DNA of 20,762 bases from Welwitschia mirabilis (GCA_051453625.1 JBOZIK010000001.1:117169610-117190371); one strand, 5' to 3'. Counted from the stretch's first letter, positions 1 through 11,103 are shown. Numbers and translations: made by a program. Notes: generated by a model from the letters alone, not told the origin.

Positions 1-253
1 TGAGTGATTCTATTCATTTTTTAAGAAGAACGGGAGGAAGATGATTTTTAGCTCAAGATGAAGGTTAGTTCTAAAAAAGTAAAATGAGATTTAAAAAATA
101 CTATATGCACCTAGAGATTTGTGTTCTTATCCTTCTTAAAAAACTTCCTTCTATTAGTAGCACTTTTTTCTTTGATAAGCCTTTTTTTCCTGAATCGACT
201 GTACCATAGCTCCTGCAAGTAGAAAATAATAGAAAATAAACCAAAAACAATAA

Positions 254-280
254 TGTCATCCTGTCGATCGTGGGATGACA
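254..280. repeat. near-perfect 27-bp palindrome
   Basis: TGTCATCC at 254-261 is matched by its exact inverse GGATGACA at 273-280, and the 11-base spacer contains the palindrome CGATCG. It could form a short hairpin or cruciform. No gene or transposon end is visible beside it, so no role is assigned. Confidence 0.6.
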
Positions 281-294
281 GAGGGGATGATACA

Positions 295-510
295 CAGAAA
301 ATAGAAAAATAGAAATAGAACTAAAACTAAAAATAGAAAGCAAAAAATACAAAAAAAAGCCTCTCATCCACCTAGTCGTTCATATGTCATAGGAGACAAC
401 AGAGACTAAATTATTGTATAAAAATTAAAATCCAAAAATAAAACTATAAAAATAAAAAATCACACTTTTTACAGAAAACTAAAACAAAAAAAAATGAAAC
501 TGAAAAATAA
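295..510. repeat. A-rich low-complexity tract
   Basis: The plus strand is made largely of A runs broken by TAG, CT or TC (pattern like AAATAGAA and AAAACTA), with few G or C. It is simple sequence, not coding. It could be a decayed poly(A) tail of a retroposon, but no body was found beside it. Confidence 0.6.
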
Positions 511-1710
511 TACTCAAAAAACCTATAGATCTAATAAAATACAATGTCGCATAGACAAATAACCACTATACTTATCTGAAAGATGGCAACCTTTGTACTT
601 CTCGATAGCCTTCCCTAGAAATAGCACTAATTTGTTGTAGTGTGTATTTGTATAGGATTTTACATTCAAATAGCTCCTATCATTAATAATCAAATTAGAT
701 ATTTGCATAATACAAATACACTAGTATAATGAGAGTGACTCAAATGTTGTATCTTGTTGAAGTCTATCTATAAGAGACTTAGGTTGCTTTTGCAATTAAA
801 TTATGAACCAAAATTAAAGAATAATATAAGAATTAAAAGATACAATGTAGATGCGACTATTTTAACATGCGATGCAAATGATCCTATCACTACTTGCTTT
901 TAGCCTTGATGAAGGATGCCCTTGATAATGTATATCATGTAAGAAATTCTCACTAGATCTTGGACAACATTAGACTATAAGGGAGATCAGAATATCTACT
1001 ATGCAAATATGAAAAAAAAACAAAAACTTATATTAAAAAGAAATAACATTCATCTGGGTTACAAAATAGTCGAGTCTTAAAATGGAAGATACTTCACCCT
1101 CCACTAAGTACACGTCTTTCCACAACACTCACAGATGGATTTTATACCCTTTAATCTCCTATCACAAGAATTTTTGGTGCATCAAAGATGAAAAAAAGAG
1201 TCAAAAGGGGACTCATTTATAAAGGAAATATAACAAATAAGTGCAAACAATTGGTGTGGATAGACGTGCTTATCAATGACTAAGAAGTGGATGAATGGCA
1301 AACAAAATATTTATCTGAGTCATTTACATGAGCTTATCATCCAGGATGTTGTTTAAATGATAGTGGGGATGAAATTACATTATAGTATTTTCTTAAAATG
1401 CTAACTTAGAAATCCACATCAGCAACTTTAGTAGTATCTTCGTCTTGATTGTTGTATGAACGATGGAGGAGACGATGATCTTCTTTCAGCATTTTCTTGA
1501 GAACAAACTAGCATTTCTGGTAGTGATCCTTCTCCAAAGATCTATGCATCAGAAAGTGCCTTTAATGCATCAAATCTAGTTTCTAAGATTTCTTCTTATA
1601 TCGCCAAAATCCTCAGAATTGCACCTAAACCTATATAAAAGTCCTACAAAATAGCTTATAAAACCTCATCAAATAACATTAAATTGATAGTGCAACAATG
1701 ATATTAAGGA

Positions 1711-2590
1711 TATAACTAAAGTATACATTCAAAATCTTATCTAGTTGCATAGTGTGCCTTTAGTAATTATCTCTGATAGAGATTCAAAATTTACTTCTAA
1801 CTTTTGGGAAGAATCATAAACAGGCTTAGGAACCAAGTTAAATATGAGTATTACATTTCATCCTCAAATAGATGGTTAAGAAAAAAGTGTTAATAAAATT
1901 TTAAAATATCTTTTTAGAGTATGTTTTCTAGATAGTCCTAAAAGTTTCAAAGAGTACATACCATTGATAGAATTTGCCAATAATAACACTTATTAAAGTT
2001 TAATTCAAATGGTTTTATTTGAAGTCCTATATGGTGAAAAATTTAAAGCATTCACTTCATGGATAAAATCTAAATAAAGATTAATTATAGAACAAAAATA
2101 CAAGAAATGAAAAGTAAAATAAGGATTTATTAAGAATAGACTCAAAGAAGCAATAGCTAGACAAAAGATATATACAAACCATTAAAGAATATATTTTGAG
2201 TTCAAAATGGGTAATCATGTATTTCTTAAAGTGTTACTAATGAAATTAGTAATAAGACAATTTAAGAAATCAAACTTAGCTTTTTGATTTATTAGAACAT
2301 TTAAAAGATTGAAAATAATTAGATTTGTTACATACAAACTTGCTCTACCTCGTCAATTATTGTATATGCATGATGTTTTCCATGTAAGTATGCTAAGGAA
2401 TTATATTGTATATCCTTCTCATATGTTAAATTAATCTCATATTTAGGTGAAACTAGATTGTTTAACTATAGAGAACCCAAAATCAGTGCTGCACTAATGA
2501 ACTATTAATTTATGAAACAAGAAGGTCCATCAAGTGAAGATAAAGTAAAGTAATTATAGTGTTGATGAAGCTACCTAGAGCTAGAGGAAA
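1711..2590 (+). pseudogene. Ty3/Gypsy integrase relic (element A, 3' end of pol)
   Basis: This is the 3' part of a gypsy polyprotein: the integrase catalytic core and the C-terminal domain that insert element cDNA into host chromosomes. In one plus-strand frame I read the core motif ISDRDSKF (second catalytic Asp at about 1775), FHPQIDG near 1859, IEFANNN near 1970, LYGEKF near 2028, then the C-terminal-domain motifs GNHVFLKV near 2210 and LALP and VHDVFHVSMLR-like HDVFHVSMLR near 2369. After 2470 a degraded EAT-stop motif resembles the end of chromovirus tails. The frame is kept from about 1711 to 2440, with inactivation by in-frame stops rather than indels. Upstream pol and the first catalytic Asp are absent. 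The tail and long LTR suggest a Tekay/Del-like chromovirus, but that is inference. Confidence 0.85.
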
Positions 2591-2690
2591 TAATATAAAT
2601 TAATAACCAAATTGTTTTTAATCTTATAATATATAGTTAGGTGTTTTTAAGCTCTTTATATATCTTAATTCCCAGGAGTTACTTAGTCTA

Positions 2691-2702
2691 AATGGGGAAG
2701 GA
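2691..2702 (+). other. polypurine tract of element A
   Basis: AATGGGGAAGGA, about 100 bases after the end of the integrase relic, directly precedes TGCTATATCCC. A purine run next to TG...ATATCCC is the usual PPT-to-3' LTR junction of plant gypsy elements, where it primes plus-strand DNA synthesis. Confidence 0.6.
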
Positions 2703-5700
2703 TGCTATATCCCATATTTTATAAGCCTTAATTAAAGATTAGAATCATATGATAACTTACTCTTATTTAAAGTCCTTATCAAAATAAGATAGTACTTTAA
2801 ATTAACCTTAGCTTGTAATTTTCATTATTTACTATAAAAATGTTAATAATTATGTTAGAAGGTTTATATAAAGAAAATCTATCTACACATTTAAAATTAC
2901 ATAATCCTATTATGTAAGTAATTAAAGTCACATGATAAAACTAATAAATTGAAAATTTTAAGAGGACATAAATGTGATAGATGTACTATATTATGGATAG
3001 GCATTTTCTTCTTTGTGTTATGTGATTAATAAATTTTATGCATTATGATATAAATGAATATATGAACAAGCACATGCACTCTTTCTTAGAACAAGAATGA
3101 TAAATGAGTAGATTTACTCTACCATGACTTTTATCTTCTTAAAATATGTAAGGACAATAGATTCATAGCATATTTATTATTTTATCCATTATAATTAAAT
3201 AGTTTATATTTTTATGTCACATGATAATTTTGATACTTAGAGATTATTTTTTTGATGCATGTCTTGGATGAATTAAACTTACTTATGAGCCTATCAAGGA
3301 TTAAAAAGAAGTTAGCATTAGGAAATGATGCACGTAATTAACCTTGGTGATTCAAGCAAGAATATTACTCATTCTAATTAGATGCATGAGTTATAAATAT
3401 AACCTCTTTTTGTACTTTCATGTCACAGATTACTCATCCCACTTACCAATGATAAATTATGTACCCTTGTGATCTTGAGCTATGTGCCTTTTTATTTATC
3501 CATATTTAGAGACCATTTTCTCTCTTGAAAAGAAGTAGATACTTTCCATTTTTCATGCAAGTGTAATTTTTTCTGTCCTCTTGCTTTCTTTTCAATCTCT
3601 TTCTTATGGAGCTTGTAGCTTAAAAGCTTAAAGCTAAAGATTTTTTAACTTTAATATTCCTCAATCTTTGACCATTAAGAACATACTAAGCTTTCTAAGT
3701 AAGCTCTTTGTTCATATTATCTAGATGATTTTTTTCAAAGATTCTAGTATAGTAATATTACATTATGCCATTGTTTATAATTATCTTGAAAATTATATAT
3801 GTATATTTTATTTCCTTTCATTGGCTCTTAGTAAAACATTAAGAAGATATGAGGGGTTTCTTATGCTTGAAAATGAATGTTACTAATGGATGATTATGTT
3901 TAAGTAATTAGGGGGCTTACTATTAAAGAAATAGAGAAAATATATTAGGTACCCATGTTTACTTTGTATGTCGATATATATATTTCATTAGACCCACCTT
4001 GTTAAGGAAAAATTCTAATCCTCAAAAATATTTTCTAGACTATACTTCTTCATGGTAATCTTAAGGTTCATAGTAAATGATTCTTTTTGAATTGATTTTA
4101 TTTTTCTTTATACATTAATTTGAATTAGTAAATTTAGCTAAGATGTTTTATGGATAATTAGTTTAGAAAGTATATTCATTATTTTACTTATTTAAATTAT
4201 TACATAACTAGTTGTAGAAACTTTACCATAAATCTTATAGCTAAAATTAAATTTCTAGAATAGAGGCATAGGTTAAAAACATCATAGCTCATTGATTAAT
4301 AGGTATAAAGTAGTGAAAATTTTTTATTAAGTTTATGATTGAGTTATGGCTATGAAAATGCAAAAACAATAATTCTTCTAATGTATAGTAATTTTTAAAA
4401 AATTTATTTGTTAAAATACATTAGAAAATAAATATAGAAACTAGTAAGCAATTTATTTACAATTGTGTAACTAACAGTTAGAATATCTAAAAATTAAGTA
4501 TCCTAAGTTTTAGAAAATTAAATAATATTTTCAAAACATCTTGCACCATTTAAAAATACAAAGGATTTGGAATGTTGTGATCATTTTAGTGTAGTGCGAC
4601 AGGACTATAATTTTAGAAAATTTGGTATGTTTTTAATATTAAACCATGACCTTAGAAATAATATTTTTATAATTTCAAGATAGTTTAAGTCAATTTCTAA
4701 TGCTTCTATTATGAGTCTATTTTATAATAAACTAATATAATTTATTTTTATAATTAATTAATTATTAATTTTCAATTATAATATCTTCTTAAAGCCTAAA
4801 ACATTATAACTAATGTTTTAAATTATCAAAAAATTATTAAATAAAATTATACAAGTAATTTGAGTATGCAACATAAGTTTCCATTAGTAACCTTAATTTA
4901 CACTTCTTAGGAATAATATTTTATTAGGAAAAATACCTCTTTTACTCTTTTCTTTTAACTTACTTTAAATATGCATGCTTGTAAGGGTTTTCATCTTTGT
5001 AGTTTAAGTAACATGGATAATCATAGATTTATCATTTATTTTATTGAATTATGATATAGTCATGTGAGTCTTAGATAAAGTATTATTTCTTAATAATCAT
5101 GCTTGAGCTATACATTCTTTTTTTTAATCTTCATTGCACTAATCTATGGAGATTGTAATATGAACATAAAAGAATGCTTCTAGGATTGACATCACGCCAG
5201 GTATTGATTAGTTTCTTTAAGGATGTTATTAAGATGTAATGTAGTACATTTAAATATTTTTATTATTATTAAAATAAAGAAACGAAAAAAATTACTTTAT
5301 TAATATTTCATTATTGTAATTTTAAATAAAGAGATGTTACAATATGCTTGTTTTCTCTATTATGATTATTTCCATAAAATGAACTTAATGATGATTAAAA
5401 TTATTATAAATATGTAAATAATCCATTAAATATTTACATTAATTATAATTATATGCATGTATTTATGTGGTGTATTCATAGAATAATACTAAATCAAGAT
5501 AATCCTAATAGTATTCATTCCCATACTTGGATGTCATCATCAAGGTAGGTTGCATTGCATTTTTTTTATTATACCCTTTTAGAAGTGGATTTTATCACTA
5601 CTCTCCTACCTTACTCATATATAAACTTACTCTGACTTAATATCTTAAGACCTTGACATTGATGGATCATCTTCCATTATTTAGAGATGTTTTAAGGAAG

Positions 5701-5716
5701 CGGGGGTCATTTTATA
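2703..5716 (+). repeat. probable long 3' LTR of element A
   Basis: The left boundary is supported by the polypurine tract and the start TGCTATATCCC, typical of plant chromovirus LTRs. The right boundary is tentative: GCGGGGGTCATTTTA near 5702-5716 resembles decayed LTR ends of the GGGTCRTTACA kind that lie next to the primer-binding site. A length near 3 kb would suit the long LTRs of the Tekay/Del group. The whole stretch lacks coding similarity. No second LTR copy lies in the window, so the right end and even the single-LTR nature of the stretch are unproved. Confidence 0.4.
3392..3399 (+). promoter_or_regulatory. candidate LTR TATA box
   Basis: TATAAATA lies about 690 bases inside the putative LTR of element A, in the sense orientation of that element. 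It is followed by a pyrimidine-rich stretch, as in plant LTR promoters. In DNA this AT-rich the motif alone is weak evidence. Confidence 0.25.
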
Positions 5717-6239
5717 AGCATGCAACCACCTCTTATGTACCACATGTTACTTGTATTAGGGGTATATTAAGGTGAAGCGTAAGCTTATGAAGTTGATCCT
5801 AATCATGTTTATATAGTTTGAAACCTAAATTATAATCAACTCACATCCAAAGGGTGGCTAGATATTGAGTTGAAATACTTTTAATGGGGGTTGCAACTTC
5901 CTATTATATTAGTTAGGTATTATCCTTAAATTTAACCTTGTAAGTTTATAACAAGTTTACATCTCCTTAGCTATTTACAAAATATCTTTCTATGTGATGA
6001 AAAGCTAGGAATAAATAAAGGACACAAACTTATGACATTACTATTATTTGCAAACTAAAATAACATAGGAATTAATTACAGATAAATATATAATAATAAT
6101 GTAATTTATTTTTCTCAAAATATGAAAATGCTAATAAAGAAATAAGTAAAATTTAATCTTAAGTTTCATTGTATATATTACATAATACTATTAAAAAATA
6201 AAGAAAGAGAAAAAGGGGAGAAGAAAAGATTGAGTTTCA
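5717..6239. other. non-coding stretch between elements A and B
   Basis: No open frame or motif was recognised. The plus strand has a purine-only run at about 6197-6230. The RNase H similarity of element B stops abruptly at its right edge, so a truncation or insertion junction lies near 6235. Confidence 0.45.
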
Positions 6240-7690
6240 AATATACTAATCCCTTAAGCAGAGGCATCTATGGTGATTGTGGATTGTTTGTTCATATTTA
6301 CAATTTTTAGGATGAGTGTTAATGTTAATACATGCTTTATTCTTAGAAAGACCTCTTTACATTTAGATGTAAAGTCAAAGGTTGGTATAAATCTTATTAA
6401 GTATGTGAGTGGATCTATTAACTAAAAGAGTCCTAGAATGAATCTTTTGTAGAATCTTGCGATTCCTAAAAAACTTTAGACTTTTGTCACATTTTTCAAC
6501 TCAGGCCATTTTCTTATGATTTGGATTTTTCCAAGATTACTGCAGTTTCTTGTTTAGAGATAATGTGTACCAGATAATTTACTTCACTTTAAAATAGATT
6601 ACACTTGCTTAGTTTAGTTTTAAACTCATGATCTTTTAATAGTTATAAAACTTTACTAAGATGGTTTATATCGTCTTCTTATTCTTTAAATAGACTAAGA
6701 TATCATCCAATTATACTATCATAAACTTATCTAAATATGGATGAAAAGAATCCTTCATTATACTCGTGAGTGTTGTAAGAGTATTAGTAATTCTGAATAA
6801 GATTACCAAAAATTCATAGTATTTGTACCTTATCTTGAATGTTGTCTTATGTACATCCTCTTGTTTAATTCTTATTTGATGGTATCTTAATCTTAGATCA
6901 AATGTTAAAAATAATTCTACTTATTGCAATTGATCTAGAAGAATGTTTATTCTAGGTAGAGAATATTTATTTTTTATAGTGNNNNNNNNNNNNNNNNNNN
7001 NNNNNNNNNNNNNNNNNNNNNNNNNNNNNNNNNNNNNNNNNNNNNNNNNNNNNNNNNNNNNNNNNNNNNNNNNNNNNNNNNNNNNNNNNNNNNNNNNNNN
7101 NNNNNNNNNNNNNNNNNNNNNNNNNNNNNNNNNNNNNNNNNNNNNNNNNNNNNNNNNNNNNNNNNNNNNNNNNNNNNNNNNNNNNNNNNNNNNNNNNNNN
7201 NNNNNNNNNNNNNNNNNNNNNNNNNNNNNNNNNNNNNNNNNNNNNNNNNNNNNNNNNNNNNNNNNNNNNNNNNNNNNNNNNNNNNNNNNNNNNNNNNNNN
7301 NNNNNNNNNNNNNNNNNNNNNNNNNNNNNNNNNNNNNNNNNNNNNNNNNNNNNNNNNNNNNNNNNNNNNNNNNNNNNNNNNNNNNNNNNNNNNNNNNNNN
7401 NNNNNNNNNNNNNNNNNNNNNNNNNNNNNNNNNNNNNNNNNNNNNNNNNNNNNNNNNNCATCTTTCTTCTTGATGAATATGCTTATGTAAATATTTCCAT
7501 CCAAAATAAGTTATGCAAGTTAACGTTTTAACCCTATGAGTTCTACCATTAAGGCTCTATATGAGGTTCTTGTTACTAGCTATTGTCCAAGAATTAAATC
7601 AATGATGTGCTTCACTTTTCTTTAGGATGGTAGTGCTATAGCTTCTTTAAAGACTTAGTTAAATTGTTGTAATTCTTTTGGAAGAATGTG
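6240..7690 (-). pseudogene. Ty3/Gypsy reverse transcriptase and partial RNase H relic (element B)
   Basis: The product would copy element RNA into cDNA. Right of the gap (7459-7690) the start of RT is visible, with HIIDL and YRALMVE motifs. Left of it, from about 6975, one minus-strand frame reads LPRINILLDQL, then YHQIRIKQEDVHKT, YKYYEFLV, HPYLDKF and the catalytic LDDIL at about 6699-6710. The residue before LDD, normally aromatic, is a TAA stop (6711-6713). Further down are the connection motifs SLKFF and, after a frameshift near 6425, PLTYLI and the start of RNase H with TIDASA (first catalytic Asp near 6270). Similarity ends at about 6240, so most of RNase H and all integrase are missing. 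Numerous stops make it dead. Confidence 0.85.
6982..7458. other. assembly gap (477 N)
   Basis: Unknown bases inside the RT relic of element B. Apparent open frames through the gap are artefacts. Confidence 1.
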
Positions 7691-7839
7691 GTGTAAATTC
7701 ATACGTTCCTGTTTGATTATTATTAGGAATAACTATTTCTATGTTATTATCCTTTTACCTTTTTTCCCCTAATAGCTAAGAAGATCTTCTTATTCTTTCC
7801 CTTTCCCTTAAGCATTTTATTCCTAAATGAGGATGAGAC

Positions 7840-8135
7840 TACCAAGGTTCTTTGATTAAAATGTATTTGAATTTTATAGTTAACTAGAAAAGACATCCCT
7901 AAGATGGATTCATAGCTACTAATAATAAGAATATAAAACTTCTCTCCAAATTCAAAGTTCTAAATTAAAAAAAATGTTAATCCCTCTATGTCATCTTATA
8001 AGAGGGTATTTATTCCTATCATTACTATTAAGGATTTTAGTTCTTAGAAGGGAGTGGTACCTAATTTTTGAAATAAGGAAGGAAAGATAAAATTATAACA
8101 AGCACTACTATCAATTAAAAAAAGAACTAAAAAAT
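7840..8135 (-). pseudogene. Ty3/Gypsy aspartic protease relic (element B)
   Basis: A retroviral-type protease that would cleave the gag-pol polyprotein. The minus strand reads LFLIDSSACYNFI, with the active-site triad position at 8101-8112 reading D-S-S instead of the usual D-S/T-G. About 190 bases further on comes SILGMSFLVNY, the ILG-hydrophobic strand that closes the retropepsin fold. Spacing and order before RT fit gag-PR-RT. The changed third triad residue and in-frame stops argue that it is inactive. Confidence 0.7.
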
Positions 8136-8189
8136 AAGAAATAAAGTTTGGTAATTAAAGAAGAGAAAGTTCATTTGTTAAGAAACTTA

Positions 8190-8880
8190 TATGGATAGTG
8201 GCATATACTTGTTTTATAAATGGCCCTAGATGTGACTCTTTCTGATGTTGATTGCAACTAAGGGGTATAGTTCTAGGGCTTTTAGATGAAAAATTCTTGT
8301 TTATTTATCCTTTCTTCTTACACACATGATAGATGATGTTACTTATAAATTCTTCATGAGGAGTTTGATTCCTAATAGTTGTGATCCTAGTTATCTACAC
8401 TATTTGTTCTCACACTATCTATTGTCTTATGCATCTAGATAATGTTTTATTTTTTATAGGCATTTCAACAGATTTAACTTTCAAAGTATGGAATATGCTT
8501 TAGAGGCGGAAATGTGCTAATAAAACTATTAATGAATTTCTTCTCTAAGAAATTATTCTAATAATTTAGAAGATGCTAGAATTTCAACCAATGTTTATAC
8601 AATAAGTACTTTTCTAGATATAACCATTGAAATTTAACAATTTAATCCTTAATGAAGTTGTCAATAATAAATATCTTTCTAAATTATTATATCAAAGCAT
8701 CCTAGAAAATTTTATGATTAAATTTCTATTGGTATTAAAGCCACCATTCTTATGTATTTTTATTGAGGAATGTAATAACATAAATGCATTTTCCCTGTAG
8801 TGGTTTATTTCAATAGGTAAAATATTCTTTCATCTATTGAAACCATGGCATAACTTCCTCATTAGTTCCTAATTTACCCT
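8190..8880 (-). pseudogene. gag-like relic (element B)
   Basis: This lies directly upstream of the protease on the same strand, where gag (the capsid and nucleocapsid precursor) is expected. Only fragments can be read: MKEYFTY and EWW-like motifs around 8730-8840, reminiscent of the plant retrotransposon gag fold (aromatic MKxYF ... A.xWW). There are many stops and frame changes, and no intact zinc knuckle was found. The assignment rests mainly on position. Confidence 0.45.
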
Positions 8881-9424
8881 CATATATTTGTAAATAAATC
8901 ATTTTAGTGATTTCATTTCTCTCTCTTCCTCTCACCCCCTCTCTTTGTTATCTACTATTAGGTCATTTGTTTGGTTGAACATGAATGCTTACAGATTGAA
9001 TTTTACATTCAAGATTCTCATTTATAAACTTTATACATCAACTTAGCTAATAAAATAATTTTATCTAGAAGTAAAAGATTGTTTTAACAAGGCTTATAGA
9101 TCAAGCTCTATTGGGTGGTCTAGTATAAAAGAAGTAAGTTAATCATGTTAAAGGGTTCTTGATTCTATAAGCACATCTCTTTAGTTAACTGTTAACAATG
9201 TATATTTAATAATCCATTCTCTAATTCATAACTCTATAATTGATTTTGAGTCTTCCTTCTTCTATTCCCCTCCCCTACTAGTTCTACTAGTCTTAGATAA
9301 GTTTTATTTAAAAATTGAATTTTATAACTATCCTAATGGTTGATTAATATTGATTAATTATTGGGATTGGTTAGCAACTTAAGTAATGATCATAACTATT
9401 GTAACTACTATAAAGATAGAAAAA
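8881..9424. other. non-coding stretch
   Basis: AT-rich, without recognisable coding sequence. If element B were complete its leader and 5' LTR would lie here, but I found neither a primer-binding site nor a paired LTR. A CT-rich run occupies about 8917-8945. Confidence 0.4.
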
Positions 9425-10225
9425 TATCATATTAGGCTTGGGTATAGGCAACTATGATGTTAGGCTTTAGAGGTGACTACTATGATGTCTAATCTAGGGA
9501 TAGGCAAATGTGATGTTAGGTTTGGGAGTTAGACAACTATAACATTAAACCTTAAAGGTACGAAATATGATGTTAGGCCTATGGAGAGGCAAATGTGATG
9601 TTAATCCTATGAGTCAGGTAATTGTTATGTTAGATATTAGAGGTAATAACTATGACATCAGACCTACATCGAGGCAAGTATAATGTCAAGCCTAAGAGTC
9701 ATAAAAGTATGACATTATAACTTAGAGTTATTAACTATGATGTTAGGCTTAGAAAGAGGCAAGTATGACATCAAGATGAGAAATCAAGCAATTATCATGT
9801 CAAAACTTAAAGGTGGAAAATATGACACTAGGCTTAAAACAAGATAAGAGTGATGTTAGATCTAGGAGTTAGACAACTAGAACATCAAGTGTACGGAAAA
9901 GAGCTATAACCTTAGACCTTGAAGGTGGCAATTATGGTGTTAGTTTTAAAAATAGGTAACTATAACATCAAGACGAGGAGTCAAAAAAAATATAAATTTA
10001 GATATTGAAGGAGAAATCTACAATAATAGGTCTAGGATGAGTTAAGTATGATGTCAGGCTTAAGAGATGGGTAATTATGATATTAGACCTTAGGGGTAAC
10101 AACTATAATGTCAAGCCTATAAAAGGGTAAGTGTTATGTTAGGCCTAAGAGATAGATGACTATGACATTAGACCTTAAAGGCAATGACTATGACATTAGA
10201 TCTAGGAAGAGAAAAGTATGATGTT
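9425..10225. repeat. degenerate minisatellite, about 28-bp unit in a 3-unit (about 85-bp) higher-order period
   Basis: About 28 consecutive units of 28-29 bases can be laid out by eye, each ending in a core such as TATGATGTTA, TATGACATCA, TATAATGTCA or TATAACATTA, followed by GGCCT-like bases. From about 9480 the variable half rotates through three types: gaGAGGCAA, gaGTCAGRCAA (one base longer) and TTAGAGGTRA, giving an 85-base superperiod. It is not a multiple of three and has no long open frame, so it is not coding. The units differ from one another substantially, so the array is old. Its parent element is unknown. Confidence 0.85.
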
Positions 10226-10489
10226 AGGTCTACAAGAATGACATCGTCCTACAAGTATAACATTAGATTTTTATGCCCAAGTATAATGTCAAACTCCAAA
10301 TGTAATATCATCCTCTAAGTGCAATATTAAACTCTAAGATGAAGTGTGATGTTGATCTCTAAACTATGATGTTGTCCTAAAAGTATAACATTAGAATCTC
10401 TCACCACGTGTAATGTTGACATTCAAGTATGATGTTAGCCTCCAAGTCTAAGGTCAAACTTCTATGGCCAAGTATAATGTTAGCCTTTA
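10226..10489. repeat. second format of the minisatellite
   Basis: The same core (AAGTATAATGTCA, AAGTGCAATATTA, ACTATGATGTTG) continues, but the spacing becomes irregular and shorter linkers such as CCTCCAAG and CCTCTAAG replace the GAGGCAA-type halves. It appears to be a separate expansion of the same core. Confidence 0.65.
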
Positions 10490-10705
10490 AGTGTAACATT
10501 GGAAGTGGGACCCTAAACTATGATGTTAAGTTTTATAGCTAACTAGAACATTAGATGTGGCACACTCAACTATGATGTTAGACTTGTGAAGTACATGTGA
10601 CATTGGTTGTGGGATCCTCAACCACAATGTTATACTTATGAATCAAGTGTGACATTGAGTGTTGAAATCTATTAAACTCGTGAATCAAGTGTGAAGTTGG
10701 GTATG
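10490..10705. repeat. third format of the minisatellite, about 55-bp unit
   Basis: Roughly four copies of a longer unit can be read: AAGTGTRACATTG, GGTGTGGGAYCCTCAAC, TATGATGTTA and ACTTGTGAATC. The core is shared with the two preceding blocks, but a GGGACCCT/GGGATCCT segment is new. The array ends near 10705. Confidence 0.65.
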
Positions 10706-11103
10706 AGGCCCTCCACTGAGTTAACTAAACTTATACTAGAGTTGGAATAGGATCTTTCCTTAAGTTAATTAAAATATAGTTATTTCTTTATCAAAGGTTA
10801 TTGCTTTTTCACTTATTGCACATGTGGAGTGTTTCAAACCACTCCTTATTTTAAGTACATCTCTATTTCATTTTTTTTCTTATTCTTCTTTCTTCTTCTT
10901 TTTAAATCTTATCTACATTCTTTATTATGGGCCTTTTCTTTGTAGTGATATTAAAGCATACCTCTTTAGAAGTATCTTAGGCTAACTAGTTTTCTTATTC
11001 AATCTTCTTTTTTCATTATTTAAGATATGGTTCAATGCATTTTTCCTTATATTTCTTAGAATTCCTCAAATGCTCATTTTGTCGAGTTTGATATTGAAAG
11101 AAG
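10706..11103. other. non-coding, with pyrimidine tract and a CACTA-like end
   Basis: A T/C-rich tract runs over about 10860-10908. At 10934-10947 TTTTCTTTGTAGTG is the inverse of a CACTACAAAGAAAA sequence, as seen at right-hand ends of CACTA transposons. No matching left end was identified, so the end is only a candidate. Nothing coding is seen. Confidence 0.4.

Larger units (their letters stand above)
1..1700. other. AT-rich stretch without recognisable gene
   Basis: Neither strand gives a protein I recognise. Open stretches are short and of low-complexity composition; the longest, at 101-367 on the minus strand, is a Phe/Ser/Leu-rich product of A-rich DNA on the opposite strand. The integrase similarity of element A begins only near 1711, so the left part of that element was either truncated or replaced here. 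Confidence 0.6.

Noticed and set aside
101-367. 88-codon minus-strand frame rich in Phe, Ser and Leu
   Set aside because: It is opposite an A-rich tract and has the biased composition of simple sequence. No signal-peptide or membrane-protein organisation is convincing.
6943-7504. Open frames of 164-176 codons on both strands
   Set aside because: They consist almost wholly of N from the assembly gap.
8786-8800. TTTTCCCTGTAGTG as a CACTA transposon end
   Set aside because: It lies in the gag-like region of element B and has no subterminal repeats or partner end.
9425-10705. CRISPR array
   Set aside because: Units are degenerate and contiguous with no unique spacers, and the context is a plant genome with retrotransposons.
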